Origin: CAVPTL01 sp963729195 | GTDB lineage: Bacteria > Actinomycetota > Thermoleophilia > Gaiellales > JAICJC01 | Reading direction: 5' to 3' | NCBI GenBank assembly: GCA_963729195.1 | Contig: CAVSNF010000019.1 | Coordinates: 124,001 to 188,000 of the forward strand | Length of the DNA: 64,000 nt | Shown: piece after piece, positions 1-9,667 of the stretch | Position numbering within the stretch: position 1 is the stretch's first letter | How the letters are laid out: each line of letters opens with the position of its first letter | Notes under the pieces: model-generated | What the model was told of the DNA's origin: nothing | Databases searched by the model: none | The model's input: the letters and a program-made list of their open reading frames with translations, nothing else | Program-made: the position numbers and the translations under genes

Positions 1-699
1 ACTATGGCAGCAACGACCCCCAGACGGTGGTCAAGCGCGGTGACCTGCTGAACGAGATCAAGCAGCTGCCCTACGTCAAGACCGTCACCTACGTGTCGCC
101 CGCCGCGGCGCTGAAAACCGTCAGCCCCAGCATGCGCGAGAGCGCCAAGGAGATCGGATACAACCCGTTCCCGCCGTCGTTTTGGCTGAAGCTGACCGAT
201 CCCGCCAAGGCCAGCCTGGTGGCGGCCGAGGTCGGCCGGGTGGCACCCGTGCATTCCTGCGATGCCCCGCCCTGTGTGACCTATGGCTCCCAGATCACCA
301 AGCGGGTGCTGAATACCACCAAGTACATCCTGTACTTCCTCACCGCGCTGATGATCCTGCTGGCGGTGGCGGCGGTGGTGCTGATCCAAAACACGATCCG
401 GCTCTCGATCTTTGCCCGTCGGCGCGAGATCGAGGTGATGAAGCTGGTGGGCGCGACCAACTCGTTCGTGCGCCTGCCGTTCATGCTGGAGGGGATGATC
501 ACCGGGCGTGTCGGGGTCGGTCGCGGCGCTGGCCCTGCTCTCGATCGTTTACGTCGCGCTCAACAGCATCCAGGAGGGGCTGACGGATCCGGTGCGATCG
601 GTCGGCGTGTTTACCTTGATGCTGCTGCTGGCCGGCTTCGGTCTCGTCCTGGGGGCGTTCAGCTCGGTGTTGACGCTGCGCCGGTTCCTGCGCGTCTGA
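1..699 (+). CDS. ftsX: FtsX cell division permease-like protein, 5' partial, frame break
   Basis: The FtsE/FtsX complex couples septum formation to activation of cell-wall hydrolases; FtsX is the membrane part. The start lies before the window and the first full codon is at position 3. Visible are the periplasmic loop, a membrane helix around 320-390, the RRREIEVMKLVGAT stretch typical of FtsX, and two further helices. The frame breaks near 505: the first half reads to GMITG and the second resumes as GSVAALALL in another frame and ends in LRRFLRV. A one-base deletion is the simplest cause. Confidence in the family is high. Confidence 0.85.
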
Positions 700-705
700 G
701 AGCCT

Positions 706-2394
706 GTGATTGTCGCTGTAGTCGCCCGCCGAGGGCGAGTCGCGGTTGCCGAGCCGTACTTCGAGCCGGGGGAGCCGCTCACGCTCGGTCGCCGGGCGAT
801 GGCTGAGGTGGGCGAGGGGGAATTGGTGGCGGTTGAGCCGACCAACCGCGGCAACGGCCGCCTGTTGGCGCACATCGGCAGCCCTGACGACATCCACGCG
901 GTGATGGAGGCGGTGGCGCTGGACACAGGCGTGGCCGACCTGGAACAGGCGCCGGTTGCGATCGTCGAGCCCGACCGGCTCGAGCCTGACCGGCTGGATC
1001 TGCGCGACCTTTTGACCTTCACGGTCGATCCGCCCACCGCCAAGGACTTCGACGATGCCTTGACGGTCGACTTTCAGACGCCTTCGCCTCGTGTCTTGGT
1101 GCACATCGCCGACGTGGCGGCCTATGTCGCGCCGGGGTCGGATCTCGACCTCGATGCCGAGGACCGGGCCACCTCGGTGTACCTTCCCGGCCGGGTTGAC
1201 CCGATGCTGCCGTCGGAGCTCTCCGACGGCGCCTGCAGCCTCTCACCCGGAGACGATCGCCGCGCGGTCACAGTCACGCTCGACCCTGCCGGCGGCGCCC
1301 CCGTGTTTCGGCGCACGCTGATTCGAAGCGACCACCGGCTCACCTACGAGCAGGCCGACGCGGTGCTGGCAGGCGGCGAGGCCGAGAGTCCCGAGCTGAC
1401 GGCGGCGGTGCGGGCGGCGGCCGCGGCAGCCGGCGACTACCGAGACGCTCGGCTCCAGGCCGGCGCACTCGACCTGGTGACCGCCGAGACGGTGCTCCAA
1501 TTCGCCGAGGGACGGGTCGCCGACGTGCACACCGATCGAGCTGCGACCGCGGCTCACCGGATGATCGAGGAGCTGATGGTGCGTGCCAACGAAGCGGTCG
1601 CCGAGTACCTCGATCAGCGTGGCGAGCCCACGCTCTTTCGGGTGCACGAGCCGCCGGAGCCCGAGGCGGTCGAGTCCCTGGTAGAGCGGCTGGAAGCGCT
1701 CGACGTGGCCACACCACCGCTGCCGGAGCTGCACGACGGTCATCAGGCGTCGCTGTATGTGGCCCAGCTGGCGGTGGCGATCGACCGCCACGCCCGCCGC
1801 CGCCCGGCCAGTCGCGAAGGACTCACCTCGCTGGTGCTAAGGACGCTTCGGCTGGCCCGGTATGACCCCCAAAACCTCGGCCATGCGGGACTTGCCAGCC
1901 GTGCCTACTGCCACTTCACCTCGCCGATCCGACGCTACCCCGACCTCGTCTGCCACCGCGCCCTGCTGCACCGGCTGGCTGCCGCTGCGGGGGACGACCA
2001 CCGTGGCGGCGAGCTGGCCGAACTGGCGGTGCATACTTCCGCGCGCGAGCGTGAGGCTGCGGCGGTGGAGCGGCGCGGCACCGCCATCTGCCTCGCGCAT
2101 CTGCTGCACGACCGGCTCTACCACCTGGGCTGGGACTCGCACTTCGACGGCGCGGTGACCGGTGTCGCCGGGTTCGGGGCGTTCGTTCGCTTCGCCGACG
2201 CGTTCGAGGGCCTGCTGCCGGTGCGCACCATGGAAGACGACCGGTACGAGCTGGATGAGCACGGAGTGGCATTGGTGGGTGTCCGCAGCGGCCATCGCCT
2301 GCGGGTTGGCGACGAGCTGACCGTTTCTGTGCGTTCGATTGACAGGCTGCGCGGTCGTGTGGCTCTGGAACCGGCGACCTCAGGCAAAATGTGA
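706..2394 (+). CDS. RNase II/R-family 3'-5' exoribonuclease
   Basis: Degrades RNA processively from the 3' end. The RNB catalytic core begins near residue 100; the metal-binding cluster DPPTAKDFDDA carries the conserved acidic residues, and YCHFTSPIRRYPDLVCHRAL is the conserved helix late in the domain. A C-terminal S1 domain follows (from about residue 480). At 562 residues it is shorter than RNase R and lacks its N-terminal cold-shock domains. The GTG start lies six bases after the ftsX stop. It overlaps the next gene by four bases (GTGA), so ftsX, this gene and the PBP are probably co-transcribed. Confidence 0.88.
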   Translation: MIVAVVARRGRVAVAEPYFEPGEPLTLGRRAMAEVGEGELVAVEPTNRGNGRLLAHIGSPDDIHAVMEAVALDTGVADLEQAPVAIVEPDRLEPDRLDLRDLLTFTVDPPTAKDFDDALTVDFQTPSPRVLVHIADVAAYVAPGSDLDLDAEDRATSVYLPGRVDPMLPSELSDGACSLSPGDDRRAVTVTLDPAGGAPVFRRTLIRSDHRLTYEQADAVLAGGEAESPELTAAVRAAAAAAGDYRDARLQAGALDLVTAETVLQFAEGRVADVHTDRAATAAHRMIEELMVRANEAVAEYLDQRGEPTLFRVHEPPEPEAVESLVERLEALDVATPPLPELHDGHQASLYVAQLAVAIDRHARRRPASREGLTSLVLRTLRLARYDPQNLGHAGLASRAYCHFTSPIRRYPDLVCHRALLHRLAAAAGDDHRGGELAELAVHTSAREREAAAVERRGTAICLAHLLHDRLYHLGWDSHFDGAVTGVAGFGAFVRFADAFEGLLPVRTMEDDRYELDEHGVALVGVRSGHRLRVGDELTVSVRSIDRLRGRVALEPATSGKM

Positions 2395-4101
2395 CGATGG
2401 AACGGGCACATGGTGGGCGCAGGTGGCTGCGCTGGGTTCTGGGATTCGCGCTGGTCGCGGTCGTTTTGGCGGCCGCCGGCGTCGTGTGGAAGACATCGGT
2501 CGAAAAGAGCTCGGCCGAAGAACAACCGCATCCGGCCGACACCGCCCGAGCATTCGTCACCGCCTGGCGTGCAGGTGACTACGCCGGCATGTACAAGCTG
2601 ATCGCGCCCCGCTCCCGCCGGGCGATCCCGCTGGGCGCATTCGAGCAGGCCTACCAGCAGGCCGCCGACGTGGCCTCGCTCAAGCGCGTGTACCCGGTCG
2701 GCCCCACCCACGTGGTGGCCGGGGTCGCGACGGTTCCGGTGGTGGCCAACACCCGCGTGTTCGGACATGTGCACCAGACGCTCCACCTGCGGCTGGTGAC
2801 CGCGCCCGCCGGGTTCCGGGTGCTGTGGGCGCCTGCAGCTGGTGTTCCCCGGCCTGGAGCCGGGTGAGCACCTGCGCACGCACACCAAGGCGCCGTACAC
2901 CCGCGGGGCCATCCGCGCCCGCGACGGCGAGATCCTGGCCAGTGGCCCGGCCTCCAACCGCGTCTACCCGCAGGGCTCAGCGTTCTCGGACGTCACCGGG
3001 TACGTCAAGACTCCCGCCGCCGATCGGGTGGCGGCCCGGGTCGCCAAGGGCTGGCCCGCACACCGACCGTACGGCCAGGCGGGGCTGGAGCAGTCGCTTG
3101 ACGGCGTGCTCGGCGGCCGCCCCACGATCGATCTCCAGGCCGTCTCCAAGGCCGGCGCGGCCCGGTCGCTGGGCGAGCGCCCCGGTGCCAAGCCCGAGGA
3201 CGTGGTCACCACGCTTCGCATCCACGTCCAGCACGACGTGGCCGACGCACTGGGTGGGCGGTACGGCGGGGCGGTCGTGCTCGACCCCAAGTCAGGTGCG
3301 GTGGAGGCTTCGGTCGGGCTGGGCATGGAGGTGCTGCAGCCGCCCGGCTCGTCGTTCAAGACCGTAACCGCGGCCGCGGCGCTGAGCTCCAAGGTGGCGA
3401 CCCTCTACACCACCTACCCGTACGCCCGCTATGTCGAGCTGAACGGCTGGCGGCTTCACAACTTCCACAAGGAGTCATGCGGGGGGTCGTTCCTGTTGGC
3501 CTTCGCCGTCAGCTGCAACTCGGTGTTTGCTCCGGTGGCCGATCAGGTCGGCGCTCGCCGGCTGGTGGCGATGGCGAATCGGTTTGGCTTCAACCGCAAG
3601 GGCACGATCCGCTACCCCGTGCCCAAGAGCATCACTCCCAGAGCCAGTCAGATGAGCTCGGATCTCTCACTCGGGACGGCCGGCATCGGCCAGGGCGGCG
3701 TGGGGGCGACCTCACTGCAGATGGCCTCAGTGGCGGCCACGATCGGGTCGCGCGGCATCTACCGCGCGCCCTACATCGTGCATTCACCCGACCGGATCGC
3801 CGATCACCAGCCCGATCGCCGCGTGCTCAGCGCCGACATCGCCAAGCAGGTGCGCACCATGATGGAGGCGGTGGTGACCGAGGGCACCGGCACCGGCGCC
3901 GCCGTTTCCGGGTTCACGGTGGCGGGCAAGACCGGCACCGCCGAGGTGGGCATCAAACGCCCGACCGACGCCTGGTTCATCGCCTTTGCACCGGCCGACC
4001 ATCCTCGCGTTGCGGTGGCGGTGCTGGTGGCCGGCGGCGGGGTGGGAGGCGAAGTGGCCGCGCCCATCGCCGGCCAGATTTTGGCGGCGACGCTGAGATG
4101 A
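2391..4101 (+). CDS. Penicillin-binding protein, class B-like transpeptidase, frame break
   Basis: Cross-links peptidoglycan outside the membrane. Order: a short cytoplasmic start, one membrane helix (about residues 12-32), an NTF2-like MecA-N domain (DTARAFVTAWRAGDY), then dimerisation and transpeptidase domains. All three penicillin-binding motifs are present: SSFK (SxxK, after QPPG), SCN (SxN) and KTGTAE. The frame breaks near 2835, between FRVLW and LVFPGLEPGEHL; both halves are otherwise intact. Four-base overlaps link it to the exoribonuclease upstream and the HAD gene downstream. Confidence 0.88.
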
Positions 4102-4874
4102 GTACCCGCCCGGCGGCAGTGATCCTCGACATGGAGGGGGTGCTGCACGTCGACTGGCAGGTGCTGCCGGGGTCTGCCGATGCGGTGGCGGGGCTGCGGG
4201 CCGCACGATTCGAGCTGGCGGTTTTGACCAACACCACCGGGCGCACCCGCGATGACATCTCCCAGCGGCTTGCGACGATGGGAGTCGAGATGCCGCGCGA
4301 GCGGGTGGTGACAGCGGCTTCGGCCACCGCCGCCTGGGTCGCGCGGGAGTATCCGGGTGCCTCGGTGTATCTGCTCGGCGAGCAGGGCGCGGTGCCCGAG
4401 TTCGAGGGCGTGCAGCTGGTCGCGAGCCCGGATGCTGCGGGTGTGATCGTGGTGGCCGGCCCCACCGCCGAGACCGCCTATCCCCAGCTGGACGCCGCCT
4501 TCAAGGCCCTGATGGGCGGAACGCCTCTGGTTGCGATGCAGCGCAACCGATGGTGGCCGACGCTGGAGGGGCCGGCGATGGACGCGGGTGGGATCGTGGC
4601 CGCGCTCGAGTACGCCGCCGACGTGCAGGCGGTGGTGGTGGCAAAACCATCGCCGGGAATCTTCGAAGTGGCGCTTGAGGTGTGCGGGGCGCAGGCCTCA
4701 CAGACGGTGATGGTGGGCGACGATCTGCGCAGCGACCTGGCGCCGGCCGCGGCGCTGGGGATGCGCACCTGCCTGGTGCGTACCGGCAAGGGCTCGGGTT
4801 TTCAGCCTCGGCCGGGCGAGGTCAGCTACGACCTGCCCGATCTGGCGGCATTCGCCGCGCTGCTGCTATCCTGA
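4098..4874 (+). CDS. HAD-IIA family hydrolase
   Basis: A 258-residue phosphatase-like protein of the class II HAD group, nearest in layout to the LHPP/HDHD2 type. The nucleophile motif reads LDMEGVLH, so the usual second aspartate of DxD is glutamate. Motif II is VLTNTTG, and the late motif MVGDDLRSDLAPAAALGM with KPSPGIFEVAL upstream fits substrate-metal binding. ATGA overlap with the PBP gene. The substrate is unknown. Confidence 0.8.
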   Translation: MSTRPAAVILDMEGVLHVDWQVLPGSADAVAGLRAARFELAVLTNTTGRTRDDISQRLATMGVEMPRERVVTAASATAAWVAREYPGASVYLLGEQGAVPEFEGVQLVASPDAAGVIVVAGPTAETAYPQLDAAFKALMGGTPLVAMQRNRWWPTLEGPAMDAGGIVAALEYAADVQAVVVAKPSPGIFEVALEVCGAQASQTVMVGDDLRSDLAPAAALGMRTCLVRTGKGSGFQPRPGEVSYDLPDLAAFAALLLS

Positions 4875-5034
4875 TCGCCGCAATGGTCACCCGCAGCCCG
4901 CATACCCATGTGCTCGTCCTGCTGCGCTTCGCCATTTCGCGCGTCTCACACTGAGCGGGGTCTTGCGTCAGCCTGCCCAAAAACGGGCCCGGCGCTCCTG
5001 AACCCCCGTCTCCCTGGCAACTTCTCGAGGTGCT

Positions 5035-6210
5035 GTGAACGCGCGATCACATTCGATCTTCCGGCTCTACCAGCTGTTCAGCGGTATCGCCTTCACCGGT
5101 CCCATCTGGGCGGTGTACCTGCTCTCCCGCGGTCTCACGCTGACCGAGTTCGGGCTGGTCGAGGCCAGCCTGCACGTCGGCATGCTGGCCGCGCAGGTAC
5201 CGACGGGCGCGTTGGCCGACTCGCTGGGGCGACGGCGGATGATGGTGATGGCCGGGATGTTCACCGCGCTGGGAGAGCTCGGGTACGTCTTTGCGCCGAC
5301 CTTCGGGTTGATCTGTCTGGCCGGGGCGGTGCACGGCATCAGCTTCGCGCTTCGCACCGGCACCGACGAGGCCTATCTGTTCGACTCGCTGGCGCATGAC
5401 GACGCCCAGGCCCAGTTTCCCCGGATGCTGGGCGGTCTGTGGGCGGTGTTTCAGTTCGCCACGGCGATCTCTTATATGGCCGGCGGGCTGATCGCGAGTT
5501 ACTGGTCGCGGCCGGCCGCCTTCTTCCTGACCGCCGGGTGCGCGCTGGTCGCCTCTGCCATCGCGCTCAAGCTGCCGGAGGATGACCGCAGCCAGGTGGG
5601 CAGCGGCGTGTCGGTGGCGCAGCGTGGGTTGGGGGCGCTGCGCCGGTCGCCGCGACTGGCCACGCTCACGTTCGCGTGGAGTCTCTACTGGGCGGCGAAC
5701 ACCGCCTGGTGGTTCTACATCGCCCCGTTCTACGCCTCGCGGGGCGCCACCGACACGATGCTCGGATTCGCGCTGGGCAGCGCCATGCTGGTGGGCGCGG
5801 GCTTCAGCTGGGTGGGCGGCCGGATCGGCGAGCGGGTGCCGATGCCGGTGTCGGTCACGGTCGCCACCGGAGCGGCCGGGTTGGCGTTGATGATCGGCCC
5901 GTCGCTGCCGGGACTGGCACTGCCGGTGGTGGTGCTGATGATCGTCGCCGGCGCTCCCGAGCTGGTGTACGTGACGCTCTCGACCTATCTTCAGCACAAC
6001 ACCCGCTCGGAGTACCGGGCGACCTCGATGTCGATCGCCGAGGGCGGCTTCTCGATCCAGATGCTGTGGTTGTTTCCGCTGGTCGGCTATCTCTGCCAGC
6101 ATCAGGGCTACACGGTCGGGTTCACCTTGTGTGCGCTGCTGCTGATGGGCTCGGGGGCGCTGTTCATCCTGTCCCAGCGGCTGCGCGGCCTGGAACCGAC
6201 CGCGGCATAG
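5035..6210 (+). CDS. MFS transporter
   Basis: A 391-residue twelve-helix major facilitator. The signature loop between helices 2 and 3 is visible as GALADSLGRRRMMV, and the N-terminal half carries RTGTDEAYLFDSLA, seen in MFS proteins of unknown substrate. GTG start after a 160-base gap with no gene. The stop codon TAG overlaps the promoter box of smpB. Confidence 0.8.
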   Translation: MNARSHSIFRLYQLFSGIAFTGPIWAVYLLSRGLTLTEFGLVEASLHVGMLAAQVPTGALADSLGRRRMMVMAGMFTALGELGYVFAPTFGLICLAGAVHGISFALRTGTDEAYLFDSLAHDDAQAQFPRMLGGLWAVFQFATAISYMAGGLIASYWSRPAAFFLTAGCALVASAIALKLPEDDRSQVGSGVSVAQRGLGALRRSPRLATLTFAWSLYWAANTAWWFYIAPFYASRGATDTMLGFALGSAMLVGAGFSWVGGRIGERVPMPVSVTVATGAAGLALMIGPSLPGLALPVVVLMIVAGAPELVYVTLSTYLQHNTRSEYRATSMSIAEGGFSIQMLWLFPLVGYLCQHQGYTVGFTLCALLLMGSGALFILSQRLRGLEPTAA

Positions 6211-6213
6211 ACT
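6208..6213 (+). promoter_or_regulatory. Candidate -10 box of smpB
   Basis: TAGACT lies nine bases before the smpB ATG with no ribosome binding site between, which fits a leaderless transcript. Its first three bases are the stop codon of the MFS gene. Confidence 0.45.
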
Positions 6214-6222
6214 TTAAGCGGA

Positions 6223-6690
6223 ATGGCTGACGCACCCCGAAAACTGATCGCCGAGAACCGCAAGGCCCGGCACGACTTTCATATCCTCGAACGGGTCGAG
6301 GCCGGCCTGGCGCTGACCGGAACCGAGGTCAAGTCGCTGCGCGACGGCGGCGGCAATATCCGCGAGGCCTACGCCGTGGCGCGGGGTGGGGAGCTGTTCC
6401 TGGTGGGCGCGAACATCGCACCCTACAAACAGGGAAACATCCAGAATCACGATCCGCTGCGCGACCGCAAACTGCTGCTCCACCGGCGCGAGATCGAGCA
6501 GTTCGCAAGCCGGGTGGCGGAGCGCGGCAACACGCTGGTGCCGCTGTCGCTGTACTTCTCCAACGGACGGGTGAAGCTGGAGCTGGGCCTGGCCAAGGGC
6601 AAGGAGGGCGTGGACAAGCGCCGCACGATCGCCGACCGGGAAAGCAAGCGCCAGCTGGAACGCGAGGTGAAGGAGCGGTTTCGGCGATGA
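6223..6690 (+). CDS. smpB: SsrA-binding protein SmpB
   Basis: Binds tmRNA and carries it to stalled ribosomes in trans-translation. The 155 residues match the family end to end: IAENRKARHDFHILE at the start, LTGTEVKSLRDGG, QGNIQNHDPLRDRKLLLH, and a basic C-terminal tail (VDKRRTIADRESKRQLEREVKERFRR region). Its RNA partner ssrA lies about 5.4 kb downstream on the same strand. The next gene overlaps the stop by four bases. Confidence 0.97.
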   Translation: MADAPRKLIAENRKARHDFHILERVEAGLALTGTEVKSLRDGGGNIREAYAVARGGELFLVGANIAPYKQGNIQNHDPLRDRKLLLHRREIEQFASRVAERGNTLVPLSLYFSNGRVKLELGLAKGKEGVDKRRTIADRESKRQLEREVKERFRR

Positions 6691-7355
6691 GCGCCGCCGT
6701 CGAGGCGTTCTGGTCGCAGTTCACGCGCGAGACGGGGGCCCACGGCGAGTACACCGCCTGGGGATTCGGAGATTCGCCCGAGATGGCCGGCGAGCTGGGT
6801 CGACTGGTGCGAGACGGGCCCAAGCGCGCCACCGCGGGCCTCTTGTCGGAGTACGCAGACGGCAGCGAACCGATGCCGGCGGTGGGCGACTACAGCGTGA
6901 TCCTCGACGGTGACGGGGCGCCGCTGTGCGTGATCCGGACCACCGCCGTGGAGCTACGCCGGTTCGGTGACGTGGACGAGCAGTTCGCCTGGACCGAGGG
7001 CGAGGGCGATCGCAGCCTCAGGTACTGGCGCGACGCCCACATCCAGTTCTTCGCCTCGATCGGCGCGCCGGTCAGCGACGATACAGAGCTGGTGCTGGAA
7101 CGCTTCGACCTGGTGTGGCCGATCCCCGCAGAGTCGTCTAAGTCAGGGTTCTGGACGCGATACTCGTCGAGAGCCGCCTGCGCGGCGGCGGCGGCTGTGT
7201 CGCGCACCTCGAACAGGATCCGATCGCCGTCGCGGGCCAGCTCCGCCCGCCAGAACTCGACCGGGGTCGATCCGTCGGTGTCGAGCGCAAGCCCCATCAC
7301 CGTCCACGGGTCGAACCCGATCAGGCTCAGCTCCAGGCCCAGCGCTCGGGCCTGA
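6687..7355 (+). CDS. ASCH domain protein, probably read through at its 3' end
   Basis: The first 150 residues are an ASCH domain (GEYTAWGFGDSPEMA, VGDYSVILDGDGAPLCVIRTTAVELRRFGDVDEQFAWTEGEGD region, then WRDAHIQFF), a beta-barrel fold thought to bind RNA or act in nucleotide chemistry. The domain should end near 7125 (ERFDLVW). Instead the frame stays open to 7355, antisense to the neighbouring gene, while a TAA at 7139 sits in another frame. A lost base close to 7130 is likely. Confidence 0.7.
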   Translation: MSAAVEAFWSQFTRETGAHGEYTAWGFGDSPEMAGELGRLVRDGPKRATAGLLSEYADGSEPMPAVGDYSVILDGDGAPLCVIRTTAVELRRFGDVDEQFAWTEGEGDRSLRYWRDAHIQFFASIGAPVSDDTELVLERFDLVWPIPAESSKSGFWTRYSSRAACAAAAAVSRTSNRIRSPSRASSARQNSTGVDPSVSSASPITVHGSNPIRLSSRPSARA

Positions 7356-7387
7356 TGCTGGAGCTGTTCGAGATCGTCGTCGGGCAT
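6890..7387 (-). CDS. Hypothetical protein, 3' end probably read through
   Basis: Start MPDDDLEQLQHQARALG; the compact part (FDPWTVMGLALDTDG, VEFWRAELARDGDRILFEVRDTAAAAAQAALDEY) ends near 7146. After that the frame runs on antisense to the ASCH gene to 6890, probably because of an indel. I recognise no family. Its ATG is ten bases from a TACTCT box shared with the divergent gene at 7413. Confidence 0.5.
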   Translation of the reverse strand: MPDDDLEQLQHQARALGLELSLIGFDPWTVMGLALDTDGSTPVEFWRAELARDGDRILFEVRDTAAAAAQAALDEYRVQNPDLDDSAGIGHTRSKRSSTSSVSSLTGAPIEAKNWMWASRQYLRLRSPSPSVQANCSSTSPNRRSSTAVVRITHSGAPSPSRITL

Positions 7388-7396
7388 GACCGGTCG

Positions 7397-7403
7397 TAGA
7401 GTA
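7397..7403. promoter_or_regulatory. Overlapping divergent -10 boxes
   Basis: TAGAGTA reads as TAGAGT on the plus strand, ten bases before the ATG at 7413, and as TACTCT on the minus strand, ten bases before the ATG at 7387. Neither gene has a clear ribosome binding site. Confidence 0.4.
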
Positions 7404-7412
7404 TCCGCAGGT

Positions 7413-7871
7413 ATGGCCCGCTTTGTCGTGCAACTCCATGACGCCACCACCCTGCACTTCGACCTGCGCCTCGAGGCGGGCGGCGTGCTGCGGTCGTGGG
7501 CGGTGCCCAAGGGGCCGTCGATGGATCCGGCGGTGCGTCGGCTGGCGGTCGCGGTGGACGATCACTCGCTCGCCGCCGGCGAGTTCGAGGGGGTGCACGA
7601 GGGCAGCACCCGAGGGTCGGGGGCGGTGATCGTCTGGGATGAAGGTACCGTCGAGATCACGCGTGACCAGCCCGACCACGTGTCGTTCGAGCTACACGGC
7701 CACAAGCTGGCGGGGCGGTTCGGGCTGACCCACACCGGCGAGCAGAGCTGGATTCTGGTCAAGGCGGTCGACTCGGCAGCGCGGCCAGGTTCCGATGTCG
7801 TGGCAGAGCAGCCGGCGAGCGTTCGCAGCGGGCGGACGTGGCAGCAGGTGGCTGCCGGGGCAGCCGGCTAG
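7413..7871 (+). CDS. Stand-alone LigD-type 3'-phosphoesterase domain protein
   Basis: Matches the phosphoesterase module of bacterial NHEJ ligase D, which trims 3'-phosphates and ribonucleotides at DNA ends. Conserved pieces: VVQLHDATTLHFDLRLE (histidine and aspartate metal ligands), SWAVPKGPSMDP, and FEGVHEGSTRGSGAVIVWDEGT. The polymerase and ligase modules of LigD are absent here. ATG 7413 suits the family start MARFVVQ; an earlier in-frame ATG at 7386 overlaps the start of the divergent gene. It converges on the chemoreceptor gene with a four-base overlap. Confidence 0.82.
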   Translation: MARFVVQLHDATTLHFDLRLEAGGVLRSWAVPKGPSMDPAVRRLAVAVDDHSLAAGEFEGVHEGSTRGSGAVIVWDEGTVEITRDQPDHVSFELHGHKLAGRFGLTHTGEQSWILVKAVDSAARPGSDVVAEQPASVRSGRTWQQVAAGAAG

Positions 7872-9565
7872 TCGGCTGCCACCCGGAAGCGCGCTACCAG
7901 GCGTTCCAGCTCACCGGCGGTTGTGGACAGTCGTTCGGCGGAGGTCACGATCTCGGCGGTTGAGGCGGTTGTCTCCTGACTGGAGGCCGACACCTGCTCG
8001 ACTGCTGCAGAGGACTGCTCGGAGACTGCGGCCACCTCGGTCAGGCTGTTGGTCATCTGGCGGGCCCCGTCGCGTACGGCCTCGATCGCCACCAGCACGT
8101 CTGACACCTGGCTGGTGACCTGCGACACCGACCCGCCGATGGCCAGGAACGCCTCGCGGGCGGCTTCCACCGTCTCTGCCCCGGACTCGGAGCGGCGCGC
8201 CGATTCGTCCACCACCTCGACCGCGCGGTTGGTCTCGGCCTGGATCTCGCAGATCAGCGAGCTGATCCGGGCGGCGGCCTGCTCTGACTCCTCGGCCAGC
8301 TTTCGCACCTCTTCTGCGACCACCGCGAATCCGCGGCCCTGCTCACCGGCGCGAGCGGCCTCGATGGCAGCGTTCAGCGCCAGCAGGTTGGTCTGCCCGG
8401 CGATCCCGGTGATGGCCTCGACGATCCCGCCGATCTCCTCCGACTTGGCCGCCAACCTGCGGATGGCAGCGGTCACGGATTCGGCCGACTCGCGCAGCCC
8501 ACCCATGGCCTCGCTGGCTGCGGCTGCCGATTGGACGCCGGCCTCGGCGGCTTCGCGCGCGTTTCCGGCCACAGAGCTGGCCTCGGTGGCGCTGGATGCG
8601 CTCAGGTCGATGCCGTGGGCGACCGCGTCGGCGGCCATTCGGGCCGACTCGGCCAGACGCGCCTGGCGTTCGGCGCCGGAGGCGACGTCTCCCATCGCGT
8701 GGGCGATCTCCTCGATCGCACGGCCGGCTCCGGCGCTGGTCTGAGACATGTTCTCCGCGGCTCCGCGGACGGAGTTCGACGCTCCGCCGATCTCACCCAC
8801 CAGTGCAGCGAGGTTCTCCACCATCGCGTTGAAGCTCTGGCCCAGGCGTCCCAGCTCGTCATCGCCGGCGGCGGCACGAACCGTCAGGTCGCCTCCGGCG
8901 GCCGCCTCGCTGGCATGCATCAGATCGGCGATCGGCCGGCGGATGCCGCGCACGATGAAGATTGAGACTCCGATCGTCACGATCACACCGAAGATCACCG
9001 CGAACACGCCCATGAGTCGGGCCGTGCGCGCATAGCCGCGGGCGGCGGCGACGTCTCGGTCGCGCAGCTGGTCGATCCGTGTCCGCACCTCCAGCAGTGC
9101 GTTATAGGGCACCTGGACGTAGCGGTTGGCCTTCAGCAGCGCCGCGGTCGCAGCCTTGTGATTGTCGTGCTTGAACGCGGGGAAGAGCAGGTTGTGGACG
9201 GTGTCGTCGTGGTGATGGTCAGCCACGCTGGCCGCCGCGGAGACCCGGGTGATGACAGAGTCGTGCACCTTGGAGACGGCGGTTGCTCCGCGGTCGCCCA
9301 GCGTGACGGCCTCTTCCCACCGCTGCATGTGCACCGGATCCCACGTCGCCACCAGCGCGTTTTGCTCGAACATCTGCGCCTGGGTGCTGCGGATCTGCTC
9401 GGCGATACCCTTCTGCGCCGCGGTCCAGTGCAGCGACTGTGACCAGGCGTCCTGGGAGCGGGCGGCAACCGTCAGTACGGCCGCCATCGAGATCAGGGAG
9501 ACGGCGATCACCAGACCGAATCCGAGCACGAGCTTTCGCTTGATTGACCAACTGGCAGGGTGCAC
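7868..9565 (-). CDS. Methyl-accepting chemotaxis protein
   Basis: Membrane chemoreceptor. N-terminal helix LVLGFGLVIAVSLISMAAVL, a periplasmic four-helix sensor of about 150 residues, second helix MGVFAVIFGVIVTIGVSIFI, a HAMP linker, then a long coiled coil with the signalling hairpin (AGQTNLLALNAAIEAARAGE, GRGFAVVAEEVRKLAEES). The GTG at 9565 is chosen because GGAGG (9571-9575) lies five bases upstream; the frame is open up to 9607. No che genes are present in the window. Confidence 0.9.
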   Translation of the reverse strand: MHPASWSIKRKLVLGFGLVIAVSLISMAAVLTVAARSQDAWSQSLHWTAAQKGIAEQIRSTQAQMFEQNALVATWDPVHMQRWEEAVTLGDRGATAVSKVHDSVITRVSAAASVADHHHDDTVHNLLFPAFKHDNHKAATAALLKANRYVQVPYNALLEVRTRIDQLRDRDVAAARGYARTARLMGVFAVIFGVIVTIGVSIFIVRGIRRPIADLMHASEAAAGGDLTVRAAAGDDELGRLGQSFNAMVENLAALVGEIGGASNSVRGAAENMSQTSAGAGRAIEEIAHAMGDVASGAERQARLAESARMAADAVAHGIDLSASSATEASSVAGNAREAAEAGVQSAAAASEAMGGLRESAESVTAAIRRLAAKSEEIGGIVEAITGIAGQTNLLALNAAIEAARAGEQGRGFAVVAEEVRKLAEESEQAAARISSLICEIQAETNRAVEVVDESARRSESGAETVEAAREAFLAIGGSVSQVTSQVSDVLVAIEAVRDGARQMTNSLTEVAAVSEQSSAAVEQVSASSQETTASTAEIVTSAERLSTTAGELERLVARFRVAAD

Positions 9566-9667
9566 GGGTTCCTCCACGCGTAATCGACGGTGCGTGCGGC
9601 ATGGCACGCCGCACGCACCGGATGATCGGACGCGCGCGCGCGGGGTTTACCGGAGGGGCCGGCCGGG

